In this document: piece by piece, positions 17,888-27,898 of the stretch
Numbering within the stretch: the first letter of the stretch is position 1
How the letters are laid out: each line of letters starts with the position of its first letter
Source: Nitrospira sp.
Lineage (GTDB): Bacteria > Nitrospirota > Nitrospiria > Nitrospirales > Nitrospiraceae
DNA: 64,000 nucleotides
Reading direction: 5' to 3'
Assembly: GCA_015709715.1 (NCBI GenBank)
Contig: CP054184.1
Location: forward strand, 3,581,001 to 3,645,000
Position numbers and translations under genes: made by a program
The notes under the pieces: generated by a model
Told to the model about the DNA's origin: nothing
Databases searched by the model: none
The model's input: only the letters and a program-made list of their open reading frames with translations

Positions 17888-19885
17888 ATGCCTCCTTTTA
17901 AGCTCGAAGCTCCGTTCAAGCCCTGCGGTGATCAAGGGCAAGCCATTGAAAAATTATCGGCCGGGGTGCTGGCCGGCAAACCGCATCAAGTGTTGCTCGG
18001 TGTGACCGGATCCGGCAAGACCTTTACGATGGCCAATGTCGTCGAGCGCGTGCAGAAACCCACGCTCGTCCTTGTCCACAACAAGACTCTGGCCGGGCAA
18101 CTCTACCAGGAGTTCAAACAATTCTTTCCACACAATGCCGTCGAGTACTTCATCAGCTATTACGACTACTACCAGCCGGAAGCGTACATTCCGCAAAGCG
18201 ACACCTATATTGCGAAGGACGCGTCGATCAACGACGCGATCGACCAGATGCGCCATGCGGCCACGACGTCTCTACTTCAACGGAACGACGTGCTGATTGT
18301 GTCGTCGGTCTCCTGCATCTACGGCCTCGGTTCGCCGGAGGTCTACCACGACATGCTGGTGTATCTGGAAGAAGGCCTGGAGACGCGACGCGAAAAAATC
18401 CTGGCCAAACTGGTGGAGATTCAGTATGCCCGCAACGATGTGGATTTCCATCGCGGCACCTTTCGGGCGCGCGGCGATGTCATCGAGATTTTTCCGGCCT
18501 CGTCTGAAGCCAAGTCAGTCCGCATCGAATTGTTCGGCGACGTGGTCGATGCGATTCATGAGATCGATCCGTTGACGGGGAAGTCGCTAGGGAAATTGCC
18601 CAAGATTGCCATCTATCCGAACACGCATTACCTCATCGCGCCGGATCGGTATGAGCGGGCGATTACCGGGATCGAGGAGGAATTAGAGGCGCGTATCGCG
18701 GCCTTCAGGAAGACCGGGAAACTGGTGGAGGCCCAGCGGATCGAACAACGGACCAAGTACGATCTCGAAATGATTCGCGCCATGGGGTATTGCCATGGCA
18801 TCGAGAATTATTCACGCCACCTGAGCGGGCGTGCGCCGGGAGAACCGCCGCCGACGTTGTTGGACTACTTCCCCAAGGACTTTCTGTTGATCATCGACGA
18901 GTCGCATGCCACGGTCCCCCAGGTGGGCGGCATGTACGAGGGCGACTTCTCGCGCAAACGGACGCTGGTGGAGTACGGATTTCGTTTGCCGTCCGCCGTC
19001 GATAATCGTCCGTTGAAGTTCGCTGAGTTCGAACGGATGCTGAAGCAGGTGATTTACGTGTCCGCCACGCCGGGGCCGTATGAACTGGATCATGCCAAGG
19101 GCGAGGTCGTCGAGCAGATCATTCGTCCGACCGGCTTGATGGATCCCTGTATCGAGGTGCGCTCGGCGAAGGGGCAGGTGGATGATCTGCTGGCCGAGGT
19201 GCGGGCGGAAACGGCCAAGGGCCATCGTGTGTTGGTGACGACGCTCACGAAACGCATGGCTGAGGATCTCACGGAATATTTCCATGATTTGGGCGTGAAG
19301 GTGCGGTACCTGCATTCGGACATCAAGACCTTGGAGCGAGCTGAAATCATTCGCGACCTCCGACGTGGGATATTCGACGTGTTAGTGGGTATCAACCTCT
19401 TGCGGGAAGGCCTGGATTTGCCCGAGGTCAGTTTGGTGGCCATTCTCGACGCCGACAAGGAAGGGTATCTCCGTTCGCATCGGTCACTGATTCAAACGGC
19501 AGGGCGAGCGGCCAGGAATGCCGAGGGGCGGGTTATTTTTTATGGGGATGTCGTGACGGATTCCATGCGGGTGGCGATGGAAGAAACGGCGCGCCGTCGC
19601 CATATCCAAGAGGGCTACAACCAGATGCACGGCATTACGCCCGCGAGCATCAAGAAGGGGATTCCGACACTGGAGTATGCGACGGCAGAACTCGACTATG
19701 TGCAACTGGATTTGGCGGCTGAGACGACGGCTATCTATGAGCCCGAAGAGGATGTCGCACAGCTGATACAGCGACTAGAGACGGAGATGAAAGCGGCGGC
19801 CAAGAAATTGGAGTTCGAACGGGCGGCCGAATTGCGGAATCGGATCAGGAGCCTGAAGTTGAAGGGCCTTGAGTTGGCACCGTAA
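17888..19885 (+). CDS. uvrB: Excinuclease ABC subunit B
   Basis: 665 residues, the standard length of UvrB, the helicase-like damage-verification subunit of nucleotide excision repair. Walker A GVTGSGKT at 38-45, the beta-hairpin region [16 protein letters not shown]-like [15 protein letters not shown], helicase motifs [22 protein letters not shown] and QTAGRAARN, and a C-terminal UVR motif ([28 protein letters not shown]) that contacts UvrC. Single gene, no uvrA or uvrC nearby. Confidence 0.97.
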   Translation: MPPFKLEAPFKPCGDQGQAIEKLSAGVLAGKPHQVLLGVTGSGKTFTMANVVERVQKPTLVLVHNKTLAGQLYQEFKQFFPHNAVEYFISYYDYYQPEAYIPQSDTYIAKDASINDAIDQMRHAATTSLLQRNDVLIVSSVSCIYGLGSPEVYHDMLVYLEEGLETRREKILAKLVEIQYARNDVDFHRGTFRARGDVIEIFPASSEAKSVRIELFGDVVDAIHEIDPLTGKSLGKLPKIAIYPNTHYLIAPDRYERAITGIEEELEARIAAFRKTGKLVEAQRIEQRTKYDLEMIRAMGYCHGIENYSRHLSGRAPGEPPPTLLDYFPKDFLLIIDESHATVPQVGGMYEGDFSRKRTLVEYGFRLPSAVDNRPLKFAEFERMLKQVIYVSATPGPYELDHAKGEVVEQIIRPTGLMDPCIEVRSAKGQVDDLLAEVRAETAKGHRVLVTTLTKRMAEDLTEYFHDLGVKVRYLHSDIKTLERAEIIRDLRRGIFDVLVGINLLREGLDLPEVSLVAILDADKEGYLRSHRSLIQTAGRAARNAEGRVIFYGDVVTDSMRVAMEETARRRHIQEGYNQMHGITPASIKKGIPTLEYATAELDYVQLDLAAETTAIYEPEEDVAQLIQRLETEMKAAAKKLEFERAAELRNRIRSLKLKGLELAP

Positions 19886-19905
19886 GAGGAGTCGGGGCGA
19901 ATGGC

Positions 19906-20166
19906 TTACATCTGTTTGTAGAGGTAGGCGCCCAGAAACATTCCTAAGACACTCAGTAAGCTGACTTTGATGCTGAAGCCGAATGTCAGTTTGAACAGTA
20001 CCAAGTCCAGGGTGAGGGGGGGATTGATCCCGGGTGAGAAGTTGCCTGCGAAGATGTTCTGAATTGCACCGTTTGGAGCCATCACGCGAAGAATTTCTCC
20101 GAAAATCCCGCCCAGCATACCGCCGATCAGGATAAAGATCAGCAGGACGCCGACCGATTTTCTCAT
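19906..20166 (-). CDS. DUF4321 small membrane protein
   Basis: 86 residues with a hydrophobic helix at the N terminus (VGVLLIFILIGGMLGGIFGEILRVM) and another at the C terminus (VSLLSVLGMFLGAYLYKQM), the arrangement of DUF4321. GGGGAGAGA precedes the ATG. It is convergent with uvrB. Function unknown. Confidence 0.75.
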   Translation of the reverse strand: MRKSVGVLLIFILIGGMLGGIFGEILRVMAPNGAIQNIFAGNFSPGINPPLTLDLVLFKLTFGFSIKVSLLSVLGMFLGAYLYKQM

Positions 20167-20485
20167 CCGATGTCTCTCCCCGGGTTTTTTTTATAGATGG
20201 ACGGCACTACGTAGGCCGACGTTGCGCACCTTATCGGAAGCGGAAATTGATGTCAACAAAATGCATGCCAGCGGAGAAGGTGCGGAGAATCGTGGATCTC
20301 AGTCGCAGTTCAACCGTCGACTCCCCAGGCTTCAACCCGCTTTCCGGGTGTCAGCTGTGTCCAGCCGAACGTCTTGACTTCACAGCACCCGGTTCTATAG
20401 ACTGCCCGATGCTGTTTTTCTAGTCTTTTCGAGGCGATCGGAGATCTGGCTCGAAACCGGCTTCGATGGCCTTTTTCTTTGGTGA
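20167..20485. other. Intergenic region between DUF4321 gene and ffh
   Basis: 319 bases with no convincing gene. It separates two divergently read genes and therefore should hold both promoters; one sigma-70-like candidate for ffh is listed separately. A small ACCCG/CGGGT dyad near 20337-20350 is too weak to call. No SRP RNA signature was seen. Confidence 0.6.
20374..20401 (+). promoter_or_regulatory. Candidate sigma-70 promoter for ffh
   Basis: TTGACT (20374-20379), 16-base spacer, TATAGA (20396-20401), about 85 bases before the ffh start. It is the best match in the gap, called by eye. Confidence 0.5.
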
Positions 20486-20488
20486 TTG

Positions 20489-21835
20489 GTGCTCGACGCG
20501 CTGAGCGAAAAATTCGAACGGATCCTCAAGAAGCTCCGGGGGCAGGGTGTGCTCACGGAGGACAACATTGCCGAGGCGTTGAAAGAAGTGCGCTTGGCGT
20601 TGCTTGAGGCTGACGTCAACTTCAAGGTGGTCAAGGATTTCCTTGAGCGCGTTCGCGAGAAGGCGGTCGGCCAGGAAGTCTTGAAGAGCCTGACCCCAGG
20701 CCACCAGGTCGTCAAAATCGTCTGGGATGAACTCCGCGGCATGATGGGCGGAGAGCGGGCGGGGATCAGTCTGGCCTCCAAGCCGCCGACGGTCGTGATG
20801 ATGGTCGGCTTGCAAGGGGCCGGTAAGACGACGACTTCGGGCAAATTGGCTCGACTGTTCAAGGGCCAAGGGAAACGCGTCTTGTTGGTCGCGGCCGACC
20901 CACGTCGACCGGCTGCAGGTGACCAGTTGGCGAGCCTGGGGCGTGATCTTGGGATTGATGTGCATCGGTTTGATCAGGTCGATGCGTCACGCGCCGATGT
21001 GGTGCGCATTTGTGAGCAGGGGGTGCAGCGCGGCCAGGAGCAAGGGTATGACGTGGTCGTGCTGGATACCGGCGGACGCCTGCACATCGATGACGAGTTA
21101 ATGGCGGAGCTGGTCTCCGTCAAGCAGGCCGTGATGCCCCACGAAGTGCTTCTGGTGGCGGATGCCATGACGGGACAGGATGCCGTCAACATGGCCGGCC
21201 GCTTCGACCAACAGGTCGGAGTGACGGGGATCATCCTCACGAAAGTCGAAGGCGATGCCAGGGGCGGAGCCGTGCTCTCCATTCGCGCCGTGACCGGCAA
21301 ACCGATCAAGTTTCTCGGAATGGGGGAAAAGCTCGATGCGCTGGAGCCATTTCATCCGGATCGCATGGCCTCGCGCATTCTCGGGATGGGCGATGTCCTC
21401 TCCCTGATCGAGAAGGCGCAGGAAACATTTTCGCGAGAAGAGGCGGAGGCCGCTCAGAAGAAACTCACCAGCAGCACCTTTACGCTGGAGGATTTCCGTT
21501 CCCAGCTGGGGCAAATGAATCGGCTGGGCTCGTTCGAACAGATTTTGGGGATGTTGCCGGGCGGGCAGAAGCTGAAAGACTTGGCGAACAGCGGATTGCC
21601 GGAAAAAGAGATGAAGCGGGTTGCGGCTATGATCGACTCGATGACGCTGCGGGAGCGCCGGGACCATACGCTCATCAACGGCAGCCGAAAGAAGCGCATT
21701 GCCCGCGGCAGCGGCACCAGCGTGCAAGAGGTCAATCGGTTGATCAAACAGTTTTTGCAGGCGAGGAAAATCGCCAAGGTCATTTCCGGGTCCGGCGGCC
21801 GACGTCAGTTGGCCCAAATGCTGCGTGGGATGTGA
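20489..21835 (+). CDS. ffh: Signal recognition particle protein Ffh
   Basis: About 448 residues, the SRP54 GTPase that binds signal sequences and SRP RNA and delivers ribosomes to FtsY. N domain 1-85, G domain with GLQGAGKTT, DTGGRLHID, TKVEGDARGGA and FLGMGEKLDALEPFHPDR, and an M domain with GMLPG and the RNA-binding RGSGTSVQEVNRLIKQF. A TTG at 20486 directly precedes GTG 20489; GTG gives the family-typical start MLDALSEKF. No strong Shine-Dalgarno is visible. It leads a translation cluster with rpsP. Confidence 0.96.
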   Translation: MLDALSEKFERILKKLRGQGVLTEDNIAEALKEVRLALLEADVNFKVVKDFLERVREKAVGQEVLKSLTPGHQVVKIVWDELRGMMGGERAGISLASKPPTVVMMVGLQGAGKTTTSGKLARLFKGQGKRVLLVAADPRRPAAGDQLASLGRDLGIDVHRFDQVDASRADVVRICEQGVQRGQEQGYDVVVLDTGGRLHIDDELMAELVSVKQAVMPHEVLLVADAMTGQDAVNMAGRFDQQVGVTGIILTKVEGDARGGAVLSIRAVTGKPIKFLGMGEKLDALEPFHPDRMASRILGMGDVLSLIEKAQETFSREEAEAAQKKLTSSTFTLEDFRSQLGQMNRLGSFEQILGMLPGGQKLKDLANSGLPEKEMKRVAAMIDSMTLRERRDHTLINGSRKKRIARGSGTSVQEVNRLIKQFLQARKIAKVISGSGGRRQLAQMLRGM

Positions 21836-21933
21836 TGCCCGGCGGGACAGGTTCGGGACGGACGGGTCGGTAGGGGGATTGTCAACAAGAGCGCCGGTCG
21901 ATGTGACGGTGTGTTCATTCAAGGGAGGTCAGC

Positions 21934-22212
21934 GTGGCAGTTCATTTACGGTTGGCACGGACGGGGCGGCATAAGCGCCCGATGTATCGAGTGATCGCGG
22001 CGGATTCCCGCAAGCCGCGGGATGGGCGGTTCTTGGAGATCTTGGGCATTTTCGATCCGCTCAAGAACCCGGCGGTGCCGGAGTTGAAGTCGGAGCGGGT
22101 CTTGACGTGGTTGCGGCATGGGGCGCAGCCCACCACCACGGTGCGGACCTTGCTCAAGCGGCACGGCGTGTGGAAACAGTTCGAGACCGAAAAGGCTGCG
22201 AAGTCCAAGTAG
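21934..22212 (+). CDS. rpsP: 30S ribosomal protein S16
   Basis: 92 residues, full length for S16. The N terminus MAVHLRLARTGRHKRPMYRVIAADSR and FLEILGIFDPL are diagnostic. The start is GTG, supported by GGGAGGT seven bases upstream. It heads rpsP-rimM-trmD-rplS. The KH-domain gene (khpA) often found after rpsP is absent here. Confidence 0.96.
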   Translation: MAVHLRLARTGRHKRPMYRVIAADSRKPRDGRFLEILGIFDPLKNPAVPELKSERVLTWLRHGAQPTTTVRTLLKRHGVWKQFETEKAAKSK

Positions 22213-22238
22213 GATGGCCGTGGCCTGATGGTGTGACC

Positions 22239-22760
22239 ATGCACGATCAGGCGGATCTCGTCACGATCGGGAAGATCGAACGGTCTTTCGGCATCAGAGG
22301 TGAAGCTCGCGTTCGTTCGTTGACGGATGTGCCGAGGCGGTTCGAGCAACTGGGGGCGGTGACGCTCGTCGGGATGAAGGGCCGGACGATTGACACGAGG
22401 GTGACCCATGTGCGGCCAGGCGGCTCGACGTTGATCGTCGGCTTCGAGGCCTTCACCACGCCGGAGCAAGTCGCCGAATTTCGTGGCGGGCTCATTCAGG
22501 CTCCGCGTGCAGATTCGCCGACATTGCCCGCTGGGCACTATTATGAGTGTGATCTCATCGGGATGGTCGTGCAGGATGAGGCGGGGATGGTGCTCGGTCG
22601 GCTGGAGGAAATTTGGCGCCTTCCCGACCATCAAGTATTTGCCGTCAGGCAAGAAGGAAAAGAGACATTGATTCCGGCCGTCAAGCAGGTTGTCGTGGGT
22701 GTGGACGTGCCAAACCGGCTAATGACGGTTCGGCTTCCGAAGGGATTCGAAGACCTCTAG
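22239..22760 (+). CDS. rimM: Ribosome maturation factor RimM
   Basis: 173 residues. RimM assists 30S head maturation and binds S19. The RimM N-domain pattern VTIGKIERSFGIRGEARVRSLTD and the PRC-barrel half (LIGMVVQDEAGMVLGRLEEIWRLPDHQVFAV) are both present. The frame extends 132 bases upstream into rpsP, but ATG 22239 gives the conserved N terminus. Its stop abuts the trmD start with no gap, indicating translational coupling. Confidence 0.93.
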   Translation: MHDQADLVTIGKIERSFGIRGEARVRSLTDVPRRFEQLGAVTLVGMKGRTIDTRVTHVRPGGSTLIVGFEAFTTPEQVAEFRGGLIQAPRADSPTLPAGHYYECDLIGMVVQDEAGMVLGRLEEIWRLPDHQVFAVRQEGKETLIPAVKQVVVGVDVPNRLMTVRLPKGFEDL

Positions 22761-23537
22761 ATGCGTTGCGCCGTTCTGACATTGTTTCCGGATATGGTGA
22801 CCCCGGCTTTGGGGCAGAGCATCCTGAAGCGAGCCCAGGAAAAGGGGGTGCTGGAGGTGTCTGTCCAAAACTTGCGCGACTTCACCCATGATCGTCACAA
22901 GACGGCCGACGACACCCCCTACGGGGGCGGCGCCGGGATGGTGATGAAAGCCGAACCGATCTTGCAGGCCGTCGACGCCCTATGCGAAGCCTACGGAGTT
23001 TCTCCCGCACGGGAAGCCAGGATGCGGATTGTGCTGCCTTCTCCGCAGGGCAGACCCTTTTCGCAGGAGGTGGCGAAGTCTTTGGCCGAGGAGACGCGGC
23101 CGATCGTCTTTATCTGCGGGCACTATGAAGGCATCGATGAGCGGGTCAGGCTTGCGCTGTGTCCGGAAGAACTTTCCGTCGGGGACTATGTCCTGACGGG
23201 CGGAGAGTTGCCTGCGTTGGTCATGATCGATGCGGCGGCCCGTTTGGTGCCGGGCGTATTAGGTGACGCCGCCTCCGCGGCGGAAGAATCCTTCACGGAG
23301 GGGTTGTTGGAATATCCCCACTACACCAGACCGGCCGAGGTGCGCGGTATGTCGGTGCCCGAGGTCCTCGTGTCCGGTCATCATGAAGTCATTCGGCTGT
23401 GGCGACGCAAGGAGGCGTTGCGGAACACCTATCTGAAGCGACCGGATCTCTTGCGAGACCGCGCGCTCGGGCCTGAAGATCGTCGGTTGTTAAGCGAAGT
23501 CATGCAAGAAAGTCGTGTTCAGGTTTCAGCTCGTTGA
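22761..23537 (+). CDS. trmD: tRNA (guanine-N1-)-methyltransferase TrmD
   Basis: 258 residues. Makes m1G37 in tRNA using SAM through a SPOUT trefoil knot. Visible motifs: [75 protein letters not shown], and the C-terminal [16 protein letters not shown]. It starts immediately at the rimM stop. Confidence 0.97.
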   Translation: MRCAVLTLFPDMVTPALGQSILKRAQEKGVLEVSVQNLRDFTHDRHKTADDTPYGGGAGMVMKAEPILQAVDALCEAYGVSPAREARMRIVLPSPQGRPFSQEVAKSLAEETRPIVFICGHYEGIDERVRLALCPEELSVGDYVLTGGELPALVMIDAAARLVPGVLGDAASAAEESFTEGLLEYPHYTRPAEVRGMSVPEVLVSGHHEVIRLWRRKEALRNTYLKRPDLLRDRALGPEDRRLLSEVMQESRVQVSAR

Positions 23538-23556
23538 GAGGAGGAGGGATATCATC

Positions 23557-23970
23557 ATGAATCGGCTAGAACGGATCCAACGATCCTTGACCAGAAAAAC
23601 GGCGCCCAAGTTTGAGATCGGGGATACCGTCCGTGTGCATGTCAAAGTCGTTGAAGGCGAAAAAGAGCGCATTCAGGTGTATGAAGGGGCGGTGATTGCG
23701 AGAAAGGGCACCCTGAACAGCGAAACCTTTACAGTTCGGAAGCTGTCCTATGGCGTGGGGGTGGAACGGACGTTTCCGGTTCATTCGCCCAGTGTGGCGA
23801 AGGTTGATGTCGTGCGGCAAGGTCGTGTTCGCCGTGCCAAGCTGTACTACCTCCGCACCAAGAAGGGCAAGTTTGCCAAGGTGGAAGATCGCGAGTTCAC
23901 CGCCGAAAGCAAAGCACAAATTGCCGCCAAGGCGCAGGCACAGCAAGCGGCGGCAGCCACCGAGGCGTGA
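23557..23970 (+). CDS. rplS: 50S ribosomal protein L19
   Basis: 137 residues from ATG 23557, which is preceded by a strong GAGGAGGGA; an earlier in-frame start at 23515 lies inside trmD and is rejected. Typical L19 motifs: [35 protein letters not shown] in part, [20 protein letters not shown] and RRAKLYYLR. The alanine/glutamine-rich tail after residue ~115 is an extension beyond the core protein. Confidence 0.96.
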   Translation: MNRLERIQRSLTRKTAPKFEIGDTVRVHVKVVEGEKERIQVYEGAVIARKGTLNSETFTVRKLSYGVGVERTFPVHSPSVAKVDVVRQGRVRRAKLYYLRTKKGKFAKVEDREFTAESKAQIAAKAQAQQAAAATEA

Positions 23971-24021
23971 TCGACGGAATCTAGTTGTTCGTCTGACTGA
24001 CACCAGGGCAGAGGCGCACGT

Positions 24022-24717
24022 TTGCTGGGAACTCCGAGCCTGACAACTTGGGGCCCCACCGAAGACTTCGAGGGGGAGGCCAGATGCTGTGGGTATCGGT
24101 GCGTCGCCGGTCTGGATGAGGCGGGACGTGGCCCCTTGGCCGGTCCCGTCGTAGCGGCCGCGGTCGTATTGCCCCGCCGCTGTCGTCTCGTTGGGCTGAA
24201 CGATTCCAAACAGATTTCCGAAGCGGACCGTCTACGGTTGTTCGATGAGATCGTTCACCGGGCGGTCGGCATCGGCGTCGGTGCAGCCTCCGAATGGGAG
24301 ATCGATCGGCTGAACATTCTGGAAGCGACCAAGTTGGCGATGCGGCGTGCGCTGGGGTCGCTTCCTTCCCCCCCGGATTTCCTTCTGCTCGATGCCGTGA
24401 CGCTTCCGGGGATTCCCGTTCCCCAGCGCTCCCTCATCAAGGGGGATGGCCTTTCCTGTTCCATCGCCGCCGCGTCGATCATCGCCAAGGTGACGCGCGA
24501 CCGGCTCATGGTCGAATATCACCGCTGGTATCCCCAATATAATTTTGCCGAACACAAGGGGTATGGCACTCCGGACCACCTGCGTCGTCTTCGACGGCAC
24601 GGACCCTGTCCGATCCATCGCGCGAGCTTTTCTCCCATCAGCCGACTCGAGTCCCGTTCCAGTCAACTCTTCTTCGCCACCGATGATCCACAGGCGTTCG
24701 AGGCGGCCGATGCGTGA
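24022..24717 (+). CDS. rnhB: Ribonuclease HII
   Basis: About 231 residues. Removes RNA from RNA-DNA hybrids. Catalytic acidic residues are seen in AGLDEAGRGPLAGPVV and in LLLDAV, with KGDGLSCSIAAASIIAKVTRD and HKGYGTPDH as further family signatures. The frame starts at TTG 24022; the first ~25 residues are poorly conserved. It overlaps yraN by eight bases. Confidence 0.93.
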   Translation: MLGTPSLTTWGPTEDFEGEARCCGYRCVAGLDEAGRGPLAGPVVAAAVVLPRRCRLVGLNDSKQISEADRLRLFDEIVHRAVGIGVGAASEWEIDRLNILEATKLAMRRALGSLPSPPDFLLLDAVTLPGIPVPQRSLIKGDGLSCSIAAASIIAKVTRDRLMVEYHRWYPQYNFAEHKGYGTPDHLRRLRRHGPCPIHRASFSPISRLESRSSQLFFATDDPQAFEAADA

Positions 24718-25084
24718 CCAGCGCCGCCTAGTCGGTGATGAGGGGGAGGGACAGGCCGAGGCCTATCTGTGCGGGCAGGGATTTCAAATTCTCGGCCGCA
24801 ACGTGCGGTCCCGGTTGGGCGAATTGGATCTCGTTGCCGAGGATCGAGGCGTGGTGGTCTTCGTCGAGGTCAAGCGGCGGCGGAGTGGAGCCTTCGGCGG
24901 GGCGGCTGAGGCCGTCGACGCGCGCAAGCGTGCCAAGCTGATTCGATTAGCCGTCCAGTATTTGGCCACGCATCAGCTGCAGGATCGCGAGTGCCGGTTC
25001 GACGTGGTGTTGATTCAGGATGGGACTTCGTTGCGGCATATTGCGAATGCGTTCGACGTCGCGGGGGATGATCTGCGATGGTAG
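24710..25084 (+). CDS. yraN: UPF0102/YraN family endonuclease-fold protein
   Basis: 124 residues from ATG 24710, within the last codons of rnhB. The restriction-endonuclease-like core is clear: GEGQAEAYLCGQGFQILGRNVRSRLGELDLVAEDRGVVVFVEVKRR in part, with the E-LD-V-x-F-VEVK arrangement and RLAVQYLATH. Family function is not established. The rnhB-yraN overlap suggests translational coupling. Confidence 0.9.
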   Translation: MRDQRRLVGDEGEGQAEAYLCGQGFQILGRNVRSRLGELDLVAEDRGVVVFVEVKRRRSGAFGGAAEAVDARKRAKLIRLAVQYLATHQLQDRECRFDVVLIQDGTSLRHIANAFDVAGDDLRW

Positions 25085-25120
25085 GATGAGAACCGTGCGG
25101 TCGACCGTCCGTCGTCATCC

Positions 25121-25789
25121 ATGATTCAACTTTTTCACGTGTCCAAATACTACGATGGGCGTCCGGCACTGGCGGATGTGACCCTGGAAGTCGACAAGGG
25201 GGAATTTATTCTCCTAATGGGGCCCAGCGGCGCAGGGAAGTCCACGTTGCTGAAGCTGCTGATCGGAGCGGAGCGTGCCGATGATGGGCAGGTCTTCGTG
25301 CAGGGCCGCAATCTTTCGAAGCTCCGTTCCTCCGACATTCCCGCCTTGCGCCGGAAAGTCGGGGTCGTGTTGCAGGACTTCCGGCTGCTCCCGAAGAAGA
25401 CGGTCTTTGACAATGTGTCGTTGCCGCTGTTGGTTCAGGGAGCACCGGCACAGGAAATCCGGCGCAAGGTGACGGAGGCGCTGCGCGCCGTGGGATTGGA
25501 CCACAAGAAGGACCTCTTCCCTCCTGGACTGTCCACCGGAGAGCAACAGCGAATCTGTATCGCGCGCGCCATCGTGAACGGCCCGATCGTGCTGCTGGCC
25601 GACGAACCAACGGGAAATTTGGATCCGGAGTTGACGACGGAGATCATCGAACTCTTTAAGGCCATCAATGCCAGAGGCACGACCGTCATGGTGGCTACCC
25701 ACGATCCGCACGTGTTGGCCCAAGTTAATCGCCGCGTCATCACGCTGGAGCGGGGCAGGATCGTCTCGCACGAGGGAGGGCGTTCGTGA
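25121..25789 (+). CDS. ftsE: Cell division ATP-binding protein FtsE
   Basis: 222 residues. ABC ATPase that with FtsX controls peptidoglycan hydrolases at the septum. Walker A GPSGAGKST, Q-loop VVLQDFRLL, signature LSTGEQQRICIARAI, Walker B VLLADEPTGNLDP and the switch THD. N terminus MIQLFHVSKYYDGRPALADVTL is FtsE-like. Overlaps ftsX by four bases. Confidence 0.95.
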   Translation: MIQLFHVSKYYDGRPALADVTLEVDKGEFILLMGPSGAGKSTLLKLLIGAERADDGQVFVQGRNLSKLRSSDIPALRRKVGVVLQDFRLLPKKTVFDNVSLPLLVQGAPAQEIRRKVTEALRAVGLDHKKDLFPPGLSTGEQQRICIARAIVNGPIVLLADEPTGNLDPELTTEIIELFKAINARGTTVMVATHDPHVLAQVNRRVITLERGRIVSHEGGRS

Positions 25790-26685
25790 GGCGTGTGTTC
25801 TATCTCCTGCGAGAAGCCGTCGCGAATATATTGACGAACCGCACGACCACCGCCGTGGCGGTGGCAACCACGGCCTTCACCTTCGCCTGCGTAGGGGTGT
25901 TTTTGCTGTTGTATGTGAACGTGCGGAGTATGGCCGCCTCCATCGAGCAGGACATCCGCGTCATGGTGTACCTGCTCAATGACGTGACCGCCCACACGAC
26001 TACCGAACTTGAGCAACAATTAAAAGCCGATCGTGCCGTCGCGGCGGTGACATTCTTGTCGAAAGAGCGGGCTCTGGCGGACTTTCGGAGGCAATATCCC
26101 GCCGAGTCCCGTCTTCTCGAAACGATGGATAAGAACCCGTTGCCGGCGTCGTTTGCCGTGACGCTGGCGCCGGATTCGCGCTCGGCCGATGTCATGCGCC
26201 GCTGGGTTGAGCGCGCCCGTTCCCTTCCCGGCGTGGAGCAGGTGCAATACAATCAGGAACTGGTCGAAACGCTAGGCGGGACCGTGCGCTATATTGAAAT
26301 GACAGCACTGATCGTGGGAGTCATTCTGTCCGCAGCGGCGGTGACGATCATTGCCAACACGATCAGACTCACGATTTATTCGCGTCGAGAGGAAATTCAG
26401 ATTCTCAGGTTGATCGGGGCGGGTCGGGCGTTCATTCGTGTGCCGTATGTGCTCGAGGGGGCGGCGCTCGGATTTCTCGGAAGCGCCCTGTCCTTGGTGA
26501 TCCTGCGGGGCGGGTTTGAGTTGTTTCTGCATGAAATCCGTACCGCACACCGATTTCCATGGGTGGACGGGTTGTTGACCTTCTTTTCCTTTGAAACGTG
26601 CCTGGTACTCCTGGTGGTCGGACTCTTTCTGGGCTGCACCGGAAGCGTGCTGTCGTTGCTGAATGTGCGGGAGGGCCGCGCTTGA
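25786..26685 (+). CDS. ftsX: Cell division permease-like protein FtsX
   Basis: 299 residues. One transmembrane helix near the N terminus (TTTAVAVATTAFTFACVGVFLLLYVNV), a ~120-residue extracytoplasmic domain (RVMVYLLNDVT, SKERALADFRRQ, PLPASFAVTL), then three helices near the C terminus, the FtsX plan. It starts at GTG in a GTGA overlap with the ftsE stop. The large extracellular loop should contact the EnvC-like protein encoded next. Confidence 0.94.
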   Translation: MRRVFYLLREAVANILTNRTTTAVAVATTAFTFACVGVFLLLYVNVRSMAASIEQDIRVMVYLLNDVTAHTTTELEQQLKADRAVAAVTFLSKERALADFRRQYPAESRLLETMDKNPLPASFAVTLAPDSRSADVMRRWVERARSLPGVEQVQYNQELVETLGGTVRYIEMTALIVGVILSAAAVTIIANTIRLTIYSRREEIQILRLIGAGRAFIRVPYVLEGAALGFLGSALSLVILRGGFELFLHEIRTAHRFPWVDGLLTFFSFETCLVLLVVGLFLGCTGSVLSLLNVREGRA

Positions 26686-27872
26686 AGCTGGGATGGATGG
26701 TGCTGTTGGTCGGTGTGCAGGGGTTGGCGCTGAGCGTTTCCATGTCCGTTTCGGCGGAACGCAAGGACCCCTATACCGACAAGATTGAGAAAGAAAAGAA
26801 GATGCTGGAGAAATTGCGCGGCACGATCGTCGAAAAGCGCAAGAAGTCCGATGAGGCGGAGAAAAAGCGCGAGTCTATTCTCCAGGGACTGCAATCCTTG
26901 GATGAGCGGCTGGTGCAGCACCGCCAGGAGCACCAGGAGATTCGGAAGCAACTTCGAAAGAAAGATCAGGAAATCCAGCAGATGAGTGTGCAACTCAGCC
27001 GGTTGTCCGACCGCATCGAAGAGCGGCGCGATGCGATCGCCGGCCGGTTGCGACTGCAGTACATCGAAGGGCGCTACTGGCAATTGAAGACCTTGCTGGC
27101 CGCCGGGTCCTCCGACGATTTCCAGCGGCGGCTCCGGTACCTGGCCGCGGTGTCCCAGCATGAGTATGACATCCTGGAAGCGCACCAGAGGGATGCGGAG
27201 CGAATCGCCGAGGTTGAGCGGAGCCGGGAGGAGGCTCGCCAGGGAATCTTGGCCGACAAGGCAACGACTGAGCGGAAGCTGGCCCAGATCCAAGGCCTCA
27301 AGAAGCAGAAGCGAGTCTTTCTGGCCAAAATTACCCGTGAGAAAGAGTCGCATGACCGGGCGGTCGAAGAGTTGGAGCGCTCCGCAGCCCGAGTCGATGG
27401 CCTGCTCAAGGAATTGGAGGCTCGGCGTCGGGCGATGGCGGCCAAGCCTCCGTCTGGAGCCGGAGGCCTGCACGCGTTACGAGGCACGCTCCCCTGGCCC
27501 ACAGAGGGGCAGGTGGTGTCCTACTTCGGTCGGCAGAAACATCCCACCTTCAATACCTACGTCCAGCGGAAGGGGATAGAGATTCGCGCCGCGGAAGGGA
27601 GTAATATACGCTCCGTCCTGGCCGGGCAGGTTGTCTATGCAGACTGGTTGAAAGGATATGGACTCGTTATAATTGTGGATCATGCCAATGGGGTCTTCTC
27701 GCTCTACGCCCATGCGTCGAAAATTCTGGCGGTGGTGGGGGCCAAGGTTGAAGCCGGGGAACCGATCGGTGAGACGGGAGACACGGGCATGACGGGTGAC
27801 AATACACTCTACTTTGAGTTGCGCGAGGGGGCCGAGCCTGTGGATCCTCTCGTGTGGCTGTCGAAACGATAG
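26682..27872 (+). CDS. envC: EnvC-like murein hydrolase activator (degenerate LytM domain)
   Basis: About 396 residues. TTG 26682 overlaps the ftsX stop (TTGA) and is followed by a signal peptide ending VSMSVSA. Residues ~25-245 form a long charged coiled coil; the last ~120 residues are a LytM/M23 fold (GTLPWPTEGQVVSYFGRQKH, VLAGQVVYADWLKGYGLVIIVDH). The zinc ligands are absent: the HxxxD site reads KGIEIR and HxH reads YFELR, as in E. coli EnvC, so it should activate amidases rather than cut peptidoglycan itself. Context with ftsEX fixes the role. Confidence 0.9.
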   Translation: MKLGWMVLLVGVQGLALSVSMSVSAERKDPYTDKIEKEKKMLEKLRGTIVEKRKKSDEAEKKRESILQGLQSLDERLVQHRQEHQEIRKQLRKKDQEIQQMSVQLSRLSDRIEERRDAIAGRLRLQYIEGRYWQLKTLLAAGSSDDFQRRLRYLAAVSQHEYDILEAHQRDAERIAEVERSREEARQGILADKATTERKLAQIQGLKKQKRVFLAKITREKESHDRAVEELERSAARVDGLLKELEARRRAMAAKPPSGAGGLHALRGTLPWPTEGQVVSYFGRQKHPTFNTYVQRKGIEIRAAEGSNIRSVLAGQVVYADWLKGYGLVIIVDHANGVFSLYAHASKILAVVGAKVEAGEPIGETGDTGMTGDNTLYFELREGAEPVDPLVWLSKR

Positions 27873-27898
27873 GACGAGGGAAGGAAGGAACCCACGTT

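Noticed and set aside
20167..20485. SRP RNA gene next to ffh
   Set aside because: The conserved SRP RNA tetraloop region was not seen.
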